Positions 33,103-42,367 of a DNA stretch of 64,000 bases are shown piece by piece; position 1 is the stretch's first letter, and each line of letters begins with the position of its first letter. The stretch is from the NCBI RefSeq assembly GCF_016834655.1, contig NZ_JAENHP010000036.1, positions 1 to 64,000 on the forward strand, in the 5' to 3' direction. Source of the DNA: Paractinoplanes ovalisporus. GTDB lineage: Bacteria; Actinomycetota; Actinomycetes; Mycobacteriales; Micromonosporaceae. The notes beneath the pieces are model-generated. The model was not told the origin of the DNA and did not search any database. It was given only the letters and a program-made list of their open reading frames with translations. The position numbers were made by a program, and so were the translations under genes.

Positions 33103-35640
33103 CTAGACCGCGTCGTCGGCGCGCAGCGGGCGGATGTTGTCGAGGGCCGCCTCGGCCAGCTGGGTCAGGGCACCCACGATGCGGTCGGCCGGCATCGGCT
33201 TGCAGAAGTGGTAGCCCTGGGCGGTGGGGCACTTGAGGGCGATCAACGCGGCCCGCTGCTCGGTCGTCTCGACCCCCTCGGCCACCACCCGCACGCCCAG
33301 GCGGGCACCGAGCTCGACCGCGCCCCGCACGACCGCCTCGGCCGCCGTCGACTCGATCATGTGGTCGACGAACGAGCGGTCGATCTTGATCTCGTCGACC
33401 GGGGCCCGGGTGACGATCGCGAGCGACGAGTAGCCCGTACCGAAGTCGTCGAGCGACAGCTGGATGCCGTGGTCGCGCAGCTCGGCCAGGACCTCGTCGA
33501 CGATCCGCTCCTCGCTGACCGCGACCGACTCGGTGATCTCGAGGACCAGGTAGGAGGCGGGCGCCCGGTGCCGGCGCAGCGCCTCGGCGACCTGGGCCGG
33601 GAAGCCGGGGTCGAGCAGGCTGCGGGCCGACACGTTGACCGAGACCGGCACGTCGACGCCGGCCGCGTGCCAGCTTCCGGCGGCCGACAGGGCCAGGTCG
33701 AGCACCCGGGCCGTGAACGCCGTGTGCAGCTCGGCCGAGTGCTCGACGGCCGGGATGAACTCGTTCGGCGAGAGCTGGCCCCGGCGCGGGTGCTTCCAGC
33801 GCACCAGCGCCTCGACCCCGGTCGGGGCGGCGGTGACCAGGTCGACCGCGGGCTGCAGGTTGAGCATGATCTGGTCGTCGGTGGCCAGCGCGTCCTGGAG
33901 CTCGGCCAGCAGCGCCAGCCCGTCCGTGGTCACCGCGTCCTGGCTGGCGTCGAAGACCGAGACCGACACCTGCTGCCGCTTGGCCTGGTGCAGCGCCAGG
34001 GAGGCCCGGCGGACCAGCTCGCCGAGGTCGGCCCGGCCCGCGGGCGTGGCCGCGACACCCACCGCGACCTCGACGGCGAGCCGTACGCCGGAGACCTCCA
34101 TCGGCCGGATCAGGTGCTCGACGAGCTCGCGGGCGCGGCGCAGGGCCATCGGCAGCGGCGACAACGCCCGGGCGCCCGAGTCGGTGAGGCCGGCGACGAC
34201 CGGGATCAGCAGGGCGAACTCGTCGTCGCCGGTGCGGGCCACCAGCTCGCCGTCGCGGGCCAGCTCGCTGAGCCGGTCGGCGACCTCGCGCAGCAGCTCG
34301 TCGCCGTGCCGGTGGCCGAGGGTGCCGTTGACCTCGCGGAAGTCGTTGATGTCGAGCAGCAGCAGCGCGACCGAGCGGCGCCGGTCGAAGGAGCGCAGCA
34401 GCCGGTCGCCCTGGGCCAGCAGGGTGGTGCGGTTGAGCAGGCCGGTGAGCCTGTCCTGGGTGAGGTCGCGGGTGGACTGCTCCTCGAGTTCGGCCACCCG
34501 GGCCCGGGTCGCGGCGTCGTGCAGCGCGCCGGCCAGCACGTCGCCGAAGGCTGAGATGGCGGCCTCGTCGCGCGGCGCCGGCAGGGTCGGCTCGGCCAGC
34601 CAGACGGTCAGTTCGCCGACCGTCTCACCGGCGACCGCCATCGACCGGGTGATCGCGGGGCCGGGCAGCCCGGCGATCGCGTTGTCCTGGCCCGGGCCGT
34701 CCTGGGCGTAGCCGCGTTCGCCGTCCTGGTCGCGCACCTCGATCTCGACGCGGCGGGCGCCGAAGACCTCGAGCGCGGCGCCCAGCCCGGCCCGCACCAC
34801 CTCGGCCTCGGTGCCGCCGGGCAGGGTCGCGGTGGCCGCCGAGAACGCCTCCCACATGCGACGTTCCTCTTCGGCGCGCAGGTGGAAGCGGTAGGTGCGT
34901 TGCAGCAGCCACAGCCCGGGCGCGAACGCGAGCAGCCAGAGCGGGCGGCCGACCAGGGCGTGGACGGCGCCCAGCCCGACCGCCACGTTGCCGACGAACA
35001 TCGGGACCTTCGCGTACGAGGCCCGGACGAGGATCTGCCGAGCCGGCGCGTCGCGGTGCAACGTGAGGGTCAGCGTCGCCAGCCCGAACGTGACGAGCAG
35101 GTAGGTGAGCGCGCCCGCGACCAGAGCGGCCGACATGCGCGGGCTCAGCACGGCGGCGTCGCCGGACACGAGCGTGGTCACCAGCGTGGCGCCGGCCGCA
35201 CCGAGGCTCTGCGAGGCGGCCAGGTGGGTCATCTCGGCCAGGTTGCGGTGCGAGTCCCACCAGGACAGCAGGGCCCACGCCGCGAACGCCCCGACGAGCG
35301 TGGCGGCGGGCAGATAACCGGGCGGCGCCACGACGAAGCCGATGATGAAGGCGGCCTCGCCCCAGCTGACCGACACGAAACCGCGGCCGAGGCGGAAGCG
35401 CAGGCGTGCCAGTTGCCCGGCCGCGACGAGGGCGACCACGAGCGCGACGCCGGCCACTGGGGAGAGTGGACGGTCGGCCGGGAGACCGGCGGGCAGCAGC
35501 ACACCGAGAACGGCGATGAGAACGGCCGCACCGGCCACGGAAAAGGCCAGTGCGCGGACCCCTCGGGAACGGCCGGCGAGCCCCGCCACGTCGATCCAGG
35601 AACGACGGACGCGGGCTTCGGCGACCGGCGGGGCGGTCAC
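33103..35640 (-). CDS. Membrane GGDEF-EAL protein (c-di-GMP turnover)
   Basis: This 845-residue protein has about eight N-terminal hydrophobic segments (MASE-like sensor, to about residue 260), a GAF-like stretch, then GGDEF (about 425-575) and EAL (about 600-835) domains. The GGDEF site reads RTGDDEFALL instead of GGDEF and no RxxD inhibitory site precedes it, so cyclase activity is doubtful. The EAL domain keeps GVEALVRWKHP, EITESV, DDFGTGYSSL, KIDRSFV and AEGVET and is probably an active phosphodiesterase. The GTG at 35640 has GCGAGG upstream. Confidence 0.9.
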   Translation of the reverse strand: MTAPPVAEARVRRSWIDVAGLAGRSRGVRALAFSVAGAAVLIAVLGVLLPAGLPADRPLSPVAGVALVVALVAAGQLARLRFRLGRGFVSVSWGEAAFIIGFVVAPPGYLPAATLVGAFAAWALLSWWDSHRNLAEMTHLAASQSLGAAGATLVTTLVSGDAAVLSPRMSAALVAGALTYLLVTFGLATLTLTLHRDAPARQILVRASYAKVPMFVGNVAVGLGAVHALVGRPLWLLAFAPGLWLLQRTYRFHLRAEEERRMWEAFSAATATLPGGTEAEVVRAGLGAALEVFGARRVEIEVRDQDGERGYAQDGPGQDNAIAGLPGPAITRSMAVAGETVGELTVWLAEPTLPAPRDEAAISAFGDVLAGALHDAATRARVAELEEQSTRDLTQDRLTGLLNRTTLLAQGDRLLRSFDRRRSVALLLLDINDFREVNGTLGHRHGDELLREVADRLSELARDGELVARTGDDEFALLIPVVAGLTDSGARALSPLPMALRRARELVEHLIRPMEVSGVRLAVEVAVGVAATPAGRADLGELVRRASLALHQAKRQQVSVSVFDASQDAVTTDGLALLAELQDALATDDQIMLNLQPAVDLVTAAPTGVEALVRWKHPRRGQLSPNEFIPAVEHSAELHTAFTARVLDLALSAAGSWHAAGVDVPVSVNVSARSLLDPGFPAQVAEALRRHRAPASYLVLEITESVAVSEERIVDEVLAELRDHGIQLSLDDFGTGYSSLAIVTRAPVDEIKIDRSFVDHMIESTAAEAVVRGAVELGARLGVRVVAEGVETTEQRAALIALKCPTAQGYHFCKPMPADRIVGALTQLAEAALDNIRPLRADDAV

Positions 35641-35890
35641 GAAAAACCTCGCCTGAACAGCGGCACTGGCGGATGCACGTGCATCTGCAGTGGAGAAAAA
35701 CGCGGGCGGGGAATGGACATTTTCGGCGCCCCCTTCCGCGCAGGGATCAGGGGCGGTTAAGCCCCCGGGCGGAAGGCTAAATCAATACCGATGAACGCAA
35801 CAGGGCTTGACGCACGACGCGTAGAGGCTTTAAGTCTGACCAATACGGTGAGTGCTGTCGCCCGGCGCGCGCAAACCGCGTGCGACGAGG

Positions 35891-36247
35891 TCAAACGCGC
35901 CGAGTGTCGCCGTCTGCCGACTCGCCGTGACGCTCAGTAGTATCGGCTTTGACCTCGTCGTCCGCACCTCCACCGGGGGTCTCCGATCGATCCGCATCAA
36001 CGTCTCCCGTAGCCTCACCGGCGCCGGAACGGTCGAGATCGGCGTTCAGCCGAGCGATCTCAGCCTCACGCTGCGTCTGCTTCGCGTCAGGAAAACTGTC
36101 GGGAAGCCGACGCAAGCGCTTGTTCATGTTGCGGATCAGCAGAACAGTCGCTATGGACATGAGCACAATGACGAACAGGCCCATCGGGCCGGTCAGGCCG
36201 CCCGAGCGCGTGTCGCCGAAGTTGTTGACCGCGACGGAGATGTCCAT
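35891..36247 (-). CDS. Small membrane protein upstream of mca
   Basis: This 118-residue protein has one membrane helix (GLFVIVLMSIATVLLI, about residues 22-38). A short basic segment (RNMNKRLRRLP) follows, then an acidic cytoplasmic tail. Its position next to mca matches, from memory, the small membrane protein Rv1083 in mycobacteria. No function is assigned. The tail is hydrophilic and probably disordered. Confidence 0.75.
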   Translation of the reverse strand: MDISVAVNNFGDTRSGGLTGPMGLFVIVLMSIATVLLIRNMNKRLRRLPDSFPDAKQTQREAEIARLNADLDRSGAGEATGDVDADRSETPGGGADDEVKADTTERHGESADGDTRRV

Positions 36248-36260
36248 AGCCCGAGACTAT

Positions 36261-36346
36261 GCCTTCAGTCCTGTTTTGGGTGGCGGGCGGGGTGGTCGGA
36301 CGGGCCTTCAGTCCTGCTTTGGGTGGCGGGCGGGGTGGTCGGACGG
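36261..36346. repeat. 43-bp tandem repeat seeded from the mca 3' end
   Basis: GCCTTCAGTCCTG starts copies at 36261 and 36304, and the rest of the units is nearly identical. The next step of the same period lands on the mca stop region (GGACGGCGTCAGTG), which aligns with the unit start. The gene end therefore seems to be one copy. Confidence 0.75.
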
Positions 36347-36348
36347 CG

Positions 36349-37230
36349 TCAGTGGGCGTCGACCGACTCGCGGATGCCCGCGAACAGGTCGGACTCGGGG
36401 ACGGGGCTGTCGACCAGCGAGCGGGCGAGCTCGAAGTCTTCGGTCGGCCACACCTTCTGCTGGAGCTCCAGCGGGATCTTGAACCAGAAGCCGTCGGGGT
36501 CGACCTGGGTGGCGTGGGCCCGCAGCGCCTCGTCCCGCGTCTCGAAGTATTCGCCGCACTCGACGCGCGTGGTGATCTTGTCGCCGCGGTCGTCGCGGTC
36601 GGCCCACTTCTCGAGCCATTCCGTGTACGGCGACTCGAGCCCCGCCGCGATCATGCCCTCGTGCAGCGCCAGCATGCGCGCCCGGGTCCAGCCGGAGTTG
36701 TAGTAGAGCTTGCTCGGCTGCCACGGCTCGCCCAGCTCGGGGTAGCGCTCCGGGTCACCCGCCGCGTCGAACGCCACCACCGAGATGTTGTGGCACATGA
36801 TGTGGTCGGGGTGGGGGTAGCCGCCGTTCTCGTCATAGGTCGTCATGACGTGGGGACGGAACTCGCGGATCAGCTTGATCAGCGGGAGGGCGGCGGTCTC
36901 GGGGTCTTCCAGGCCGAAGGCACCCTCGGGCAGCGGGGGCAGCGGGTCACCCTCGGGCAGGCCCGAGTCGACGAAGCCGAGCCACGCCTGCTCGACACCG
37001 AGGATCTCGCGCGCCCGGTCCATCTCGGCGCGCCGGATCGACGACATGTTCTCCAGGACGTCGGGGCGGTCCATCTTCGGGTTGAGGATGCTGCCACGCT
37101 CGCCACCCGTACACGTCGCGACCATCACCCGGACGCCCTCGGCAACATAGCGCGCCATGGTCGCGGCGCCCTTGCTGGACTCGTCGTCGGGGTGTGCGTG
37201 CACCGCCATGAGACGCAACTGCTCGGCCAC
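36349..37230 (-). CDS. mca: Mycothiol S-conjugate amidase
   Basis: This 293-residue zinc amidase cleaves mycothiol S-conjugates to mercapturates for export, part of actinobacterial detoxification. It has the LmbE-family metal motif AHPDDE near the N-terminus, CTGGERGSILNP, and the HPDHIMCH histidines. Length and the C-terminal KIPLELQQKVWPTEDF favour Mca over MshB. GAGGAG upstream supports the GTG at 37230. It is divergent from the DUF4307 gene. Confidence 0.93.
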   Translation of the reverse strand: MAEQLRLMAVHAHPDDESSKGAATMARYVAEGVRVMVATCTGGERGSILNPKMDRPDVLENMSSIRRAEMDRAREILGVEQAWLGFVDSGLPEGDPLPPLPEGAFGLEDPETAALPLIKLIREFRPHVMTTYDENGGYPHPDHIMCHNISVVAFDAAGDPERYPELGEPWQPSKLYYNSGWTRARMLALHEGMIAAGLESPYTEWLEKWADRDDRGDKITTRVECGEYFETRDEALRAHATQVDPDGFWFKIPLELQQKVWPTEDFELARSLVDSPVPESDLFAGIRESVDAH

Positions 37231-37341
37231 TGAATTCTCCTCGGACCTGTACCCGCGGCAGGCGGGCCGGTGTCGACTGCGAAGATGGACCCTGCCATTC
37301 TTGCGGATCCCCCCGACAAGAAACGCACGAGAGGTGCCCAG

Positions 37342-37761
37342 GTGAGCGAGACGCGCACCACAGACCCGGTCTTCCCGCCGGGACGGTACGGCAAGCGCCG
37401 CTCCGGCCGGCGCCGGCCGGTGCTGCCGATCGTGGCGCTCGTGCTCGTGGTCGGGGCCTCGCTGCTGCTCTCGGTCCGGCTGTTCCAGCAGTTCGGCCAG
37501 ACCGACTACGACCCGCAGATCGTGGGCTGGGACGAACCGTCGGCCACCGTGATGACCATCCAGTTCAAGGTCCGGGTGCCGGCCGGCGGGGCCGCCGAGT
37601 GCATCCTGCGCGCCCGCGACTACGACGGGTTCGAGGTCGGGCGGCGTACGGTGGTGGTCCGGGCGGCCGGCGACGCGAAGACGATCGACGCGAACGAGAC
37701 CGTGCCGACCACGGCCCGCGCCAGCGTCGGCGACGTCGTACGGTGCCAAGCGGCCGCATAG
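37342..37761 (+). CDS. DUF4307 family protein
   Basis: This 139-residue protein starts VSETRTTDPVFPPGRYGKRR. It has a single membrane helix (VLPIVALVLVVGASLLLS) and an extracytoplasmic beta-rich domain (TIQFKVRVPAGGAAECILRARD) with two cysteines. The family sits between mca and greA in many actinobacteria; its function is unknown. The GTG at 37342 fits the family start; an ATG at 37285 would add 19 residues. Confidence 0.85.
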   Translation: MSETRTTDPVFPPGRYGKRRSGRRRPVLPIVALVLVVGASLLLSVRLFQQFGQTDYDPQIVGWDEPSATVMTIQFKVRVPAGGAAECILRARDYDGFEVGRRTVVVRAAGDAKTIDANETVPTTARASVGDVVRCQAAA

Positions 37762-37848
37762 GGCCGCACCCGCGCCCGTTGAAATAGTGCGAGATCGCGC
37801 AAACCAGGCGGCGTGCGTACCGCTGGTAAGCTAAGTAATTCGCTCCGT

Positions 37849-37885
37849 TCAGCATCCCCGCCAGTGGTGCTGAGCGCTTTTCCTT
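37849..37885 (+). terminator. Probable terminator between the DUF4307 gene and greA
   Basis: TCAGCA (37849-37854) pairs with TGCTGA (37868-37873) with a G-U and C-G extension, and the T-rich CGCTTTTCCTTTTGAT follows. It could instead be a leader structure for greA. Confidence 0.5.
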
Positions 37886-37922
37886 TTGATAAGTCGTCCC
37901 CCGTTCAGCAAGGAGATCGACC

Positions 37923-38417
37923 GTGTCCAGTTCAGAGGCGCCCAAGACCTGGCTATCTCAGGACGCTTACGACCGGCTGCAGGCCGAGCTCGACGAGCTG
38001 ATCGCCGGTCGCCCCGCGATCGCCGCGGAGATCAACGCGCGTCGCGAGGAGGGTGACCTCCGCGAGAACGGCGGTTACCACGCCGCCCGCGAGGAGCAGA
38101 GCCGTCAGGAAGGCCGGATCCTTTACCTGAAGGAGTTCCTGCGCAACGCCGAGGTCGGCGAGGCCCAGACGGCGAACGAGGTGACCCCGGGTTCCGTCGT
38201 GACGATCTACTTCGACGACGACCAGAGCGACACCGAGACGTTCCTGCTCGGCTCCCGTGAGATCGCCTCCACCACCGACCTCACGGTCTACAGCCCCGAG
38301 TCGGCGCTCGGCACGGCCATCCTCGGCGCGAGCGAGGGCCAGACCGTCACCTACACGGCGCCCAGCGGCTCCGACATCAAGGTGACCGTGGTGAAGTTCG
38401 GCCCGTTCGAGGGCTGA
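37923..38417 (+). CDS. greA: Transcription elongation factor GreA
   Basis: This 164-residue protein rescues backtracked RNA polymerase by stimulating transcript cleavage. The N-terminal coiled coil carries the acidic tip (NARREEGDLRENGGYHAARE, with the key Asp-Leu-x-Glu). The C-terminal FKBP-like domain includes VTPGSVVTIYFDDD and GTAILGASEGQTV. AAGGAG precedes the GTG at 37923. A strong terminator follows. Confidence 0.97.
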   Translation: MSSSEAPKTWLSQDAYDRLQAELDELIAGRPAIAAEINARREEGDLRENGGYHAAREEQSRQEGRILYLKEFLRNAEVGEAQTANEVTPGSVVTIYFDDDQSDTETFLLGSREIASTTDLTVYSPESALGTAILGASEGQTVTYTAPSGSDIKVTVVKFGPFEG

Positions 38418-38428
38418 CCAAGCTTTTT

Positions 38429-38463
38429 GAAGGCCCGCGGCGAGCGCCGCGGGCCTTCTTTAC
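38429..38463 (+). terminator. Intrinsic terminator of greA
   Basis: GAAGGCCCGCGGC (38429-38441) pairs perfectly with GCCGCGGGCCTTC (38446-38458) around GAGC, followed by TTTACTT. It lies 12 bases past the greA stop. Confidence 0.92.
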
Positions 38464-38465
38464 TT

Positions 38466-38529
38466 ACTGACGAGCCCGGATGAAGCGGCTGGTCCAGACT
38501 GACGAGCCCGGAAGAAGCGGCTGGTCCAC
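38466..38529. repeat. 32-bp direct repeat, two copies
   Basis: ACTGACGAGCCCGGA begins copies at 38466 and 38498. Each runs to GGCTGGTCCA with two base differences. It lies between greA and the convergent threonine ammonia-lyase gene. Confidence 0.75.
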
Positions 38530-38546
38530 CCCAGATGGAACAGGCG

Positions 38547-39794
38547 CTAAGGCGTGGTGTCGGCCAGCAACGACACCCGGTATCCCGAGTCGCGCAGCGT
38601 GCTGATCAGCGCCGCCGAGTGGTCGGGCCCCCGGGTCTCGACCGAGAGCGCCACCTCGGCCTCGCCGAAGCTGAGCCGCGGGCTCTGCCGCGAGTGCGAC
38701 ACGTCGACCACGTTCGCCCGCTGCTCGGCGATCTCGCCCAGCAGCCGGGCCAGCTCGCCGGGCCGGTCGGTGCAGCGCACCGCGAGCCGCAGGAACCGGC
38801 CGGCCGAGGCCAGACCGTGCTCGATCACGCGCAGCAGCAGCATGGGGTCGATGTTGCCGCCGGAGAGGATCGCCACCACCGGGCCGTCCGGGGGCGGGGT
38901 GTAGGCGCCGGTCAGCAGGGCCGCCACGGCCGCTCCCCCGGCCGGCTCGACCACCATCTTGTGCCGTTCGAGCAGCACCAGCAGCGCCGCCGACAGGTCT
39001 TCGTCGGTGACCGTCACGACCTCGTCGACCAGCTTGCTGACGTGCGCGAACGGCAGGTCACCGGGTTTGAGCACGGCGATGCCGTCGGCGATGGTGACCC
39101 CGCGGTCGAGCTTGACCGGGCTGCCCGCGGCGAGCGAGGGCGGGTAGGCCGCCACGCCCGCGGCCTGCACGCCGATGACCCGGATGTCGGGCCGCAGCGC
39201 CTTGGCCGCGACCGCCACGCCCGAGATCAGCCCGCCGCCGCCCACCGCGGTGACGATCGTGGTCGCCTCGGGGCACTGCTCGAGGATCTCCAGGCCCACC
39301 GTGCCCTGCCCGGCGATCACGTCGGGGTGGTCGAACGGGTGGATCAGCACGGCCCCGGTCTCGGCGGCGAAGAGGTGGGCCGCCTCCAGCGAGTCGTCCA
39401 CGGTCGTGCCCGCGTACTCGATCGAGGCGCCGTAGCCCCGGGTCGCGGTGACCTTGGGCAGCGGCGCGCCCTCGGGCATGAAGACGGTGGACCGGGCGCC
39501 GAGCAGGCCGGCCGCGAGCGCGACCCCCTGGGCGTGGTTGCCGGCGCTGGCCGCGACCACTCCGCGGGCCCGCTCGGCGGCCGAGAGCCGGGCGATGCGG
39601 GTGTACGCGCCGCGGACCTTGTAGGAGCCGGCGCGCTGCTGGTTCTCACACTTGAGCCAGGCCGGGGTGCCGGTGATCTCGGTGAGCGGGCGGGACGGGA
39701 TCATCGGGGTGGTCTTGACCACGTCGCTCAGCAGCTCACGCGCGGCCCGGATGTCGGCCAGCCCGAGCAGATCGAGCGGGTAGGGGGCGTTCAT
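38547..39794 (-). CDS. ilvA: Threonine ammonia-lyase with ACT domain
   Basis: This 415-residue PLP enzyme deaminates threonine to 2-oxobutyrate, the first step toward isoleucine. The PLP Lys is about residue 59 in GSYKVRGAY, the phosphate loop is AVGGGGLISG, and a C-terminal ACT-like domain (RLAVRCTDRPGELARLLGEI) could sense an amino acid. Its length fits the shorter, single-ACT type found in actinobacteria. The ATG at 39794 has a weak ribosome site. The amidase gene starts leftward just upstream. Confidence 0.93.
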   Translation of the reverse strand: MNAPYPLDLLGLADIRAARELLSDVVKTTPMIPSRPLTEITGTPAWLKCENQQRAGSYKVRGAYTRIARLSAAERARGVVAASAGNHAQGVALAAGLLGARSTVFMPEGAPLPKVTATRGYGASIEYAGTTVDDSLEAAHLFAAETGAVLIHPFDHPDVIAGQGTVGLEILEQCPEATTIVTAVGGGGLISGVAVAAKALRPDIRVIGVQAAGVAAYPPSLAAGSPVKLDRGVTIADGIAVLKPGDLPFAHVSKLVDEVVTVTDEDLSAALLVLLERHKMVVEPAGGAAVAALLTGAYTPPPDGPVVAILSGGNIDPMLLLRVIEHGLASAGRFLRLAVRCTDRPGELARLLGEIAEQRANVVDVSHSRQSPRLSFGEAEVALSVETRGPDHSAALISTLRDSGYRVSLLADTTP

Positions 39795-39817
39795 TGTTTG
39801 AATGCTGCCACTCCGGC

Positions 39818-41176
39818 TCAGCCGAACGCGTAGCGCTGCCAGGGGTTGAGAACTTCGAACTGGCCCGCGACGGCCAGCAGGAGCGTCTCGGAGTCGGGCG
39901 GGCCGACGAACTGCACGGCCAGCGGCAGGCCGTCGGGGCGGGTGCCGACCGGCACCGAGATGGCCGGCAGGCCCGCGACGTTCCAGGCCGCCGAGAACGG
40001 GGCGTACCGCATGCTGACCGACATGTTGTGCCGCCACGAGCCGGACGCGTGGCCCTCGGCGAGCGGCGGGGCCGAGGCCAGCGCCGGGAGGAGCAGCAGG
40101 TCGATCGCGTTGTCCTCGAAGAACCGGATGGACATCTCGCGGAACGCGTCCCGCTGTGACTGCCGGACCAGGCCGGCGCGCAGCGCCCATTTGCCCATGC
40201 GGATGTGCTGCCGGGTGCGCGGCTGCAGCTGGGACAGCTGATAGGCCTGGGACTCCCGGTAGGCCGAGGCGAACCAGGTGGCCAGGGTGCCGACGCCGAG
40301 CGTCTGGGGGTATTTCGGGTTGGCCGTGACCGTGTCGTGCCCGGCCTGCACCAGCAGTTTGGACGCGGTGGTCACGGCGCCGAGGTTGGGCTCGTCGGCC
40401 CGTACGCCGGGAAGGGGTGACCGGGTCGAGACGCCGACCCGCAGCTTGGCCGGCTCGACCAGCTTGATCGGGTCGCGGCCGGCCAGCACCGAGAAGCCGA
40501 GGGCGGCGTCCGAGACCGTGGTCGTGAGCACGCCGTTCTCGACCAGGTCGTACCAGTTGGTGATGCCCAGGTCGGCCGGGACGACGCCGCGGCCCGGCTT
40601 GAGCCCGACGAGGCCGCAGCACGCGGCCGGGATGCGGATCGAGCCGAGGCCGTCGTTGCACTGGGCGATCGGCACCAGGCCGGAGGCGACTGCGGCCGCC
40701 GCGCCCCCGGAGGAGCCGCCCGGCGTGCGGTCGCGGTCCCAGGGGTTGCGGGTCGGCGAGTCGGCCTCGTCGGTGACCGCCCACAGGCCCATCTCGGGCA
40801 TGCGGGTGATGCCGACGACCACCGCACCGGCCCCGCGCAGCCGACGGACCACCTCGTGGTCCTCCTCGGCCACGGCCGTGCGGGCGGCCGCCGAACCGTT
40901 CCAGGTCGGCAGGCCCGCGACCGGCGTGTTCTCCTTCACCGCGACCGGCACCCCGGCCAGCGGCAGGTTGGAGAGGTCTTCCTGGTCGTCGACCTTCTCG
41001 GCCTCGGTGATGGCCTCGCCCCCGCGGATCACCCGGAAGGCGTCCAGCGTGGGGTCGGTGATCGAGATCTGTTCCAGATGGTCGGCGACGACCTGGGTGG
41101 CGGTGATGTCACCACGCCGCACAGCGCGCGAGATCTGCTTGGCGGTGGCGCCTACCCAGGTCGTCCCGTCCGTCAT
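39818..41176 (-). CDS. Amidase signature family hydrolase
   Basis: This 452-residue enzyme has the Ser-cisSer-Lys triad of amidases: Lys in VPVAVKENTPV, cis-Ser in TPGGSSGGAAAA and the nucleophile Ser in GLGSIRIPAACCG. It hydrolyses an unidentified amide; nothing links it to GatA (no gatB/gatC nearby). It is followed by ilvA and preceded by the gamma-synthase gene, with small gaps on the same strand. Confidence 0.9.
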   Translation of the reverse strand: MTDGTTWVGATAKQISRAVRRGDITATQVVADHLEQISITDPTLDAFRVIRGGEAITEAEKVDDQEDLSNLPLAGVPVAVKENTPVAGLPTWNGSAAARTAVAEEDHEVVRRLRGAGAVVVGITRMPEMGLWAVTDEADSPTRNPWDRDRTPGGSSGGAAAAVASGLVPIAQCNDGLGSIRIPAACCGLVGLKPGRGVVPADLGITNWYDLVENGVLTTTVSDAALGFSVLAGRDPIKLVEPAKLRVGVSTRSPLPGVRADEPNLGAVTTASKLLVQAGHDTVTANPKYPQTLGVGTLATWFASAYRESQAYQLSQLQPRTRQHIRMGKWALRAGLVRQSQRDAFREMSIRFFEDNAIDLLLLPALASAPPLAEGHASGSWRHNMSVSMRYAPFSAAWNVAGLPAISVPVGTRPDGLPLAVQFVGPPDSETLLLAVAGQFEVLNPWQRYAFG

Positions 41177-41191
41177 TTCGTGCTCCGTATG

Positions 41192-42343
41192 TCAGCCGAG
41201 TGCCTGCTCCAGGTCCGCGAGCAGATCGTCAACGGTTTCGATGCCGACAGACAGTCGCACGAGATCGGCGGGGACTTCAAGCGCGGAGCCCGCAGCGGAC
41301 AGGTGTGTCATCTGCCCGGGGTGCTCGATCAGCGACTCGATGCCGCCCAGCGACTCGGCGAGCACGAAGAGCTTTGTCCGGTTGCAGATATCGACGGCCT
41401 TTTCCATGCCACCGGTTGCCCGGAAAGACACCATTCCGCCGAAGCGCTGCATCTGCTTGGCCGCGACCTCGTGGCCCGGGTGTGATTCCAGTCCCGGATA
41501 GAGCACCTCGGAGACGGCCTTGTGCTCACGGAGGTAACCGACGATCCGTTCGGCGTTGTCGCAGTGCCTTTCCATCCGTACGCCGAGGGTCTTGACGCCC
41601 CGCAGGGTGAGCCACGCGTCGAAGGGCCCGTTGACCGCACCCATCGCGTTCTGGTGGAAGGCGAGCTGGTCGCCGAGGTCGTCGGAGGCCGCGATCAGGG
41701 CCCCGCCGACCACATCGGAGTGACCGCCGAGGTATTTCGTGGTCGAGTGCACGACGACGTCGGCGCCCAGGGCCAGCGGCTGCTGCAGGTAGGGCGAGGC
41801 GAACGTGTTGTCGACCACGAGCAGCGCGTCGTACTCGTGGGCGAGCCCGGCCAGGGCCGCGATGTCGGCGATGTTGAGCAGCGGGTTGGTCGGCGTCTCG
41901 GCCCAGATCATCTTGGTCACGCCCGGGCGGAACGCGGCCCGCACCTGGTCGAGGTCGTCCAGCGGCACGGCCGTCCACGAGAGGCCCCAGTTCTCGGCCA
42001 CCTTGGCGAAAAGGCGATAGGTTCCCCCGTACGCATCCCCGGGGATCACCACGTGGTCACCCGGACGGCAGACGGCGCGGAGCAGCGTGTCCTCGGCGGC
42101 CAGACCGCTCGCGAAGGCCAGGCCGCGGCGGCCGCCCTCGATCGCGGCCAGGCACTCCTGCAGCGCGTCGCGGGTGGGGTTGCCGGAGCGGCTGTATTCG
42201 TAACCGAGCCGGGGCGCGCCGACGGCGTCCTGGGCGTACGTGCTCGTCTGGTAGATCGGAGGCACGACCGCGCCGGTCCGGGGGTCCGGATCCTGGCCGG
42301 CGTGGATGGCGAGGGTGTCGAACCCGTAGTCGTTAGCCGTCAT
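41192..42343 (-). CDS. metB: Cystathionine gamma-synthase/lyase family protein
   Basis: This 383-residue PLP enzyme of the Cys/Met-metabolism family carries YEYSRSGNPTRDALQ, FASGLAAEDTLL, VVDNTFASP and the PLP Lys in VVHSTTKYLGGHSD. It either makes cystathionine from O-acetyl/succinylhomoserine and cysteine, or cleaves it. With the beta-synthase at 55214 it would complete transsulfuration. Its place near mca and greA matches, from memory, metB of M. tuberculosis, which guides the symbol. The start at 42343 lies 24 bases from the divergent HIT gene. Confidence 0.88.
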   Translation of the reverse strand: MTANDYGFDTLAIHAGQDPDPRTGAVVPPIYQTSTYAQDAVGAPRLGYEYSRSGNPTRDALQECLAAIEGGRRGLAFASGLAAEDTLLRAVCRPGDHVVIPGDAYGGTYRLFAKVAENWGLSWTAVPLDDLDQVRAAFRPGVTKMIWAETPTNPLLNIADIAALAGLAHEYDALLVVDNTFASPYLQQPLALGADVVVHSTTKYLGGHSDVVGGALIAASDDLGDQLAFHQNAMGAVNGPFDAWLTLRGVKTLGVRMERHCDNAERIVGYLREHKAVSEVLYPGLESHPGHEVAAKQMQRFGGMVSFRATGGMEKAVDICNRTKLFVLAESLGGIESLIEHPGQMTHLSAAGSALEVPADLVRLSVGIETVDDLLADLEQALG

Positions 42344-42367
42344 GCTCGGCAAGGCTAGTCTCACCAG

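Noticed and set aside
38547..40784. A 745-codon frame that would join the amidase region to threonine ammonia-lyase
   Set aside because: The first 330 codons are an out-of-frame shadow of the amidase gene. The enzyme begins at MNAPYPLDLL.
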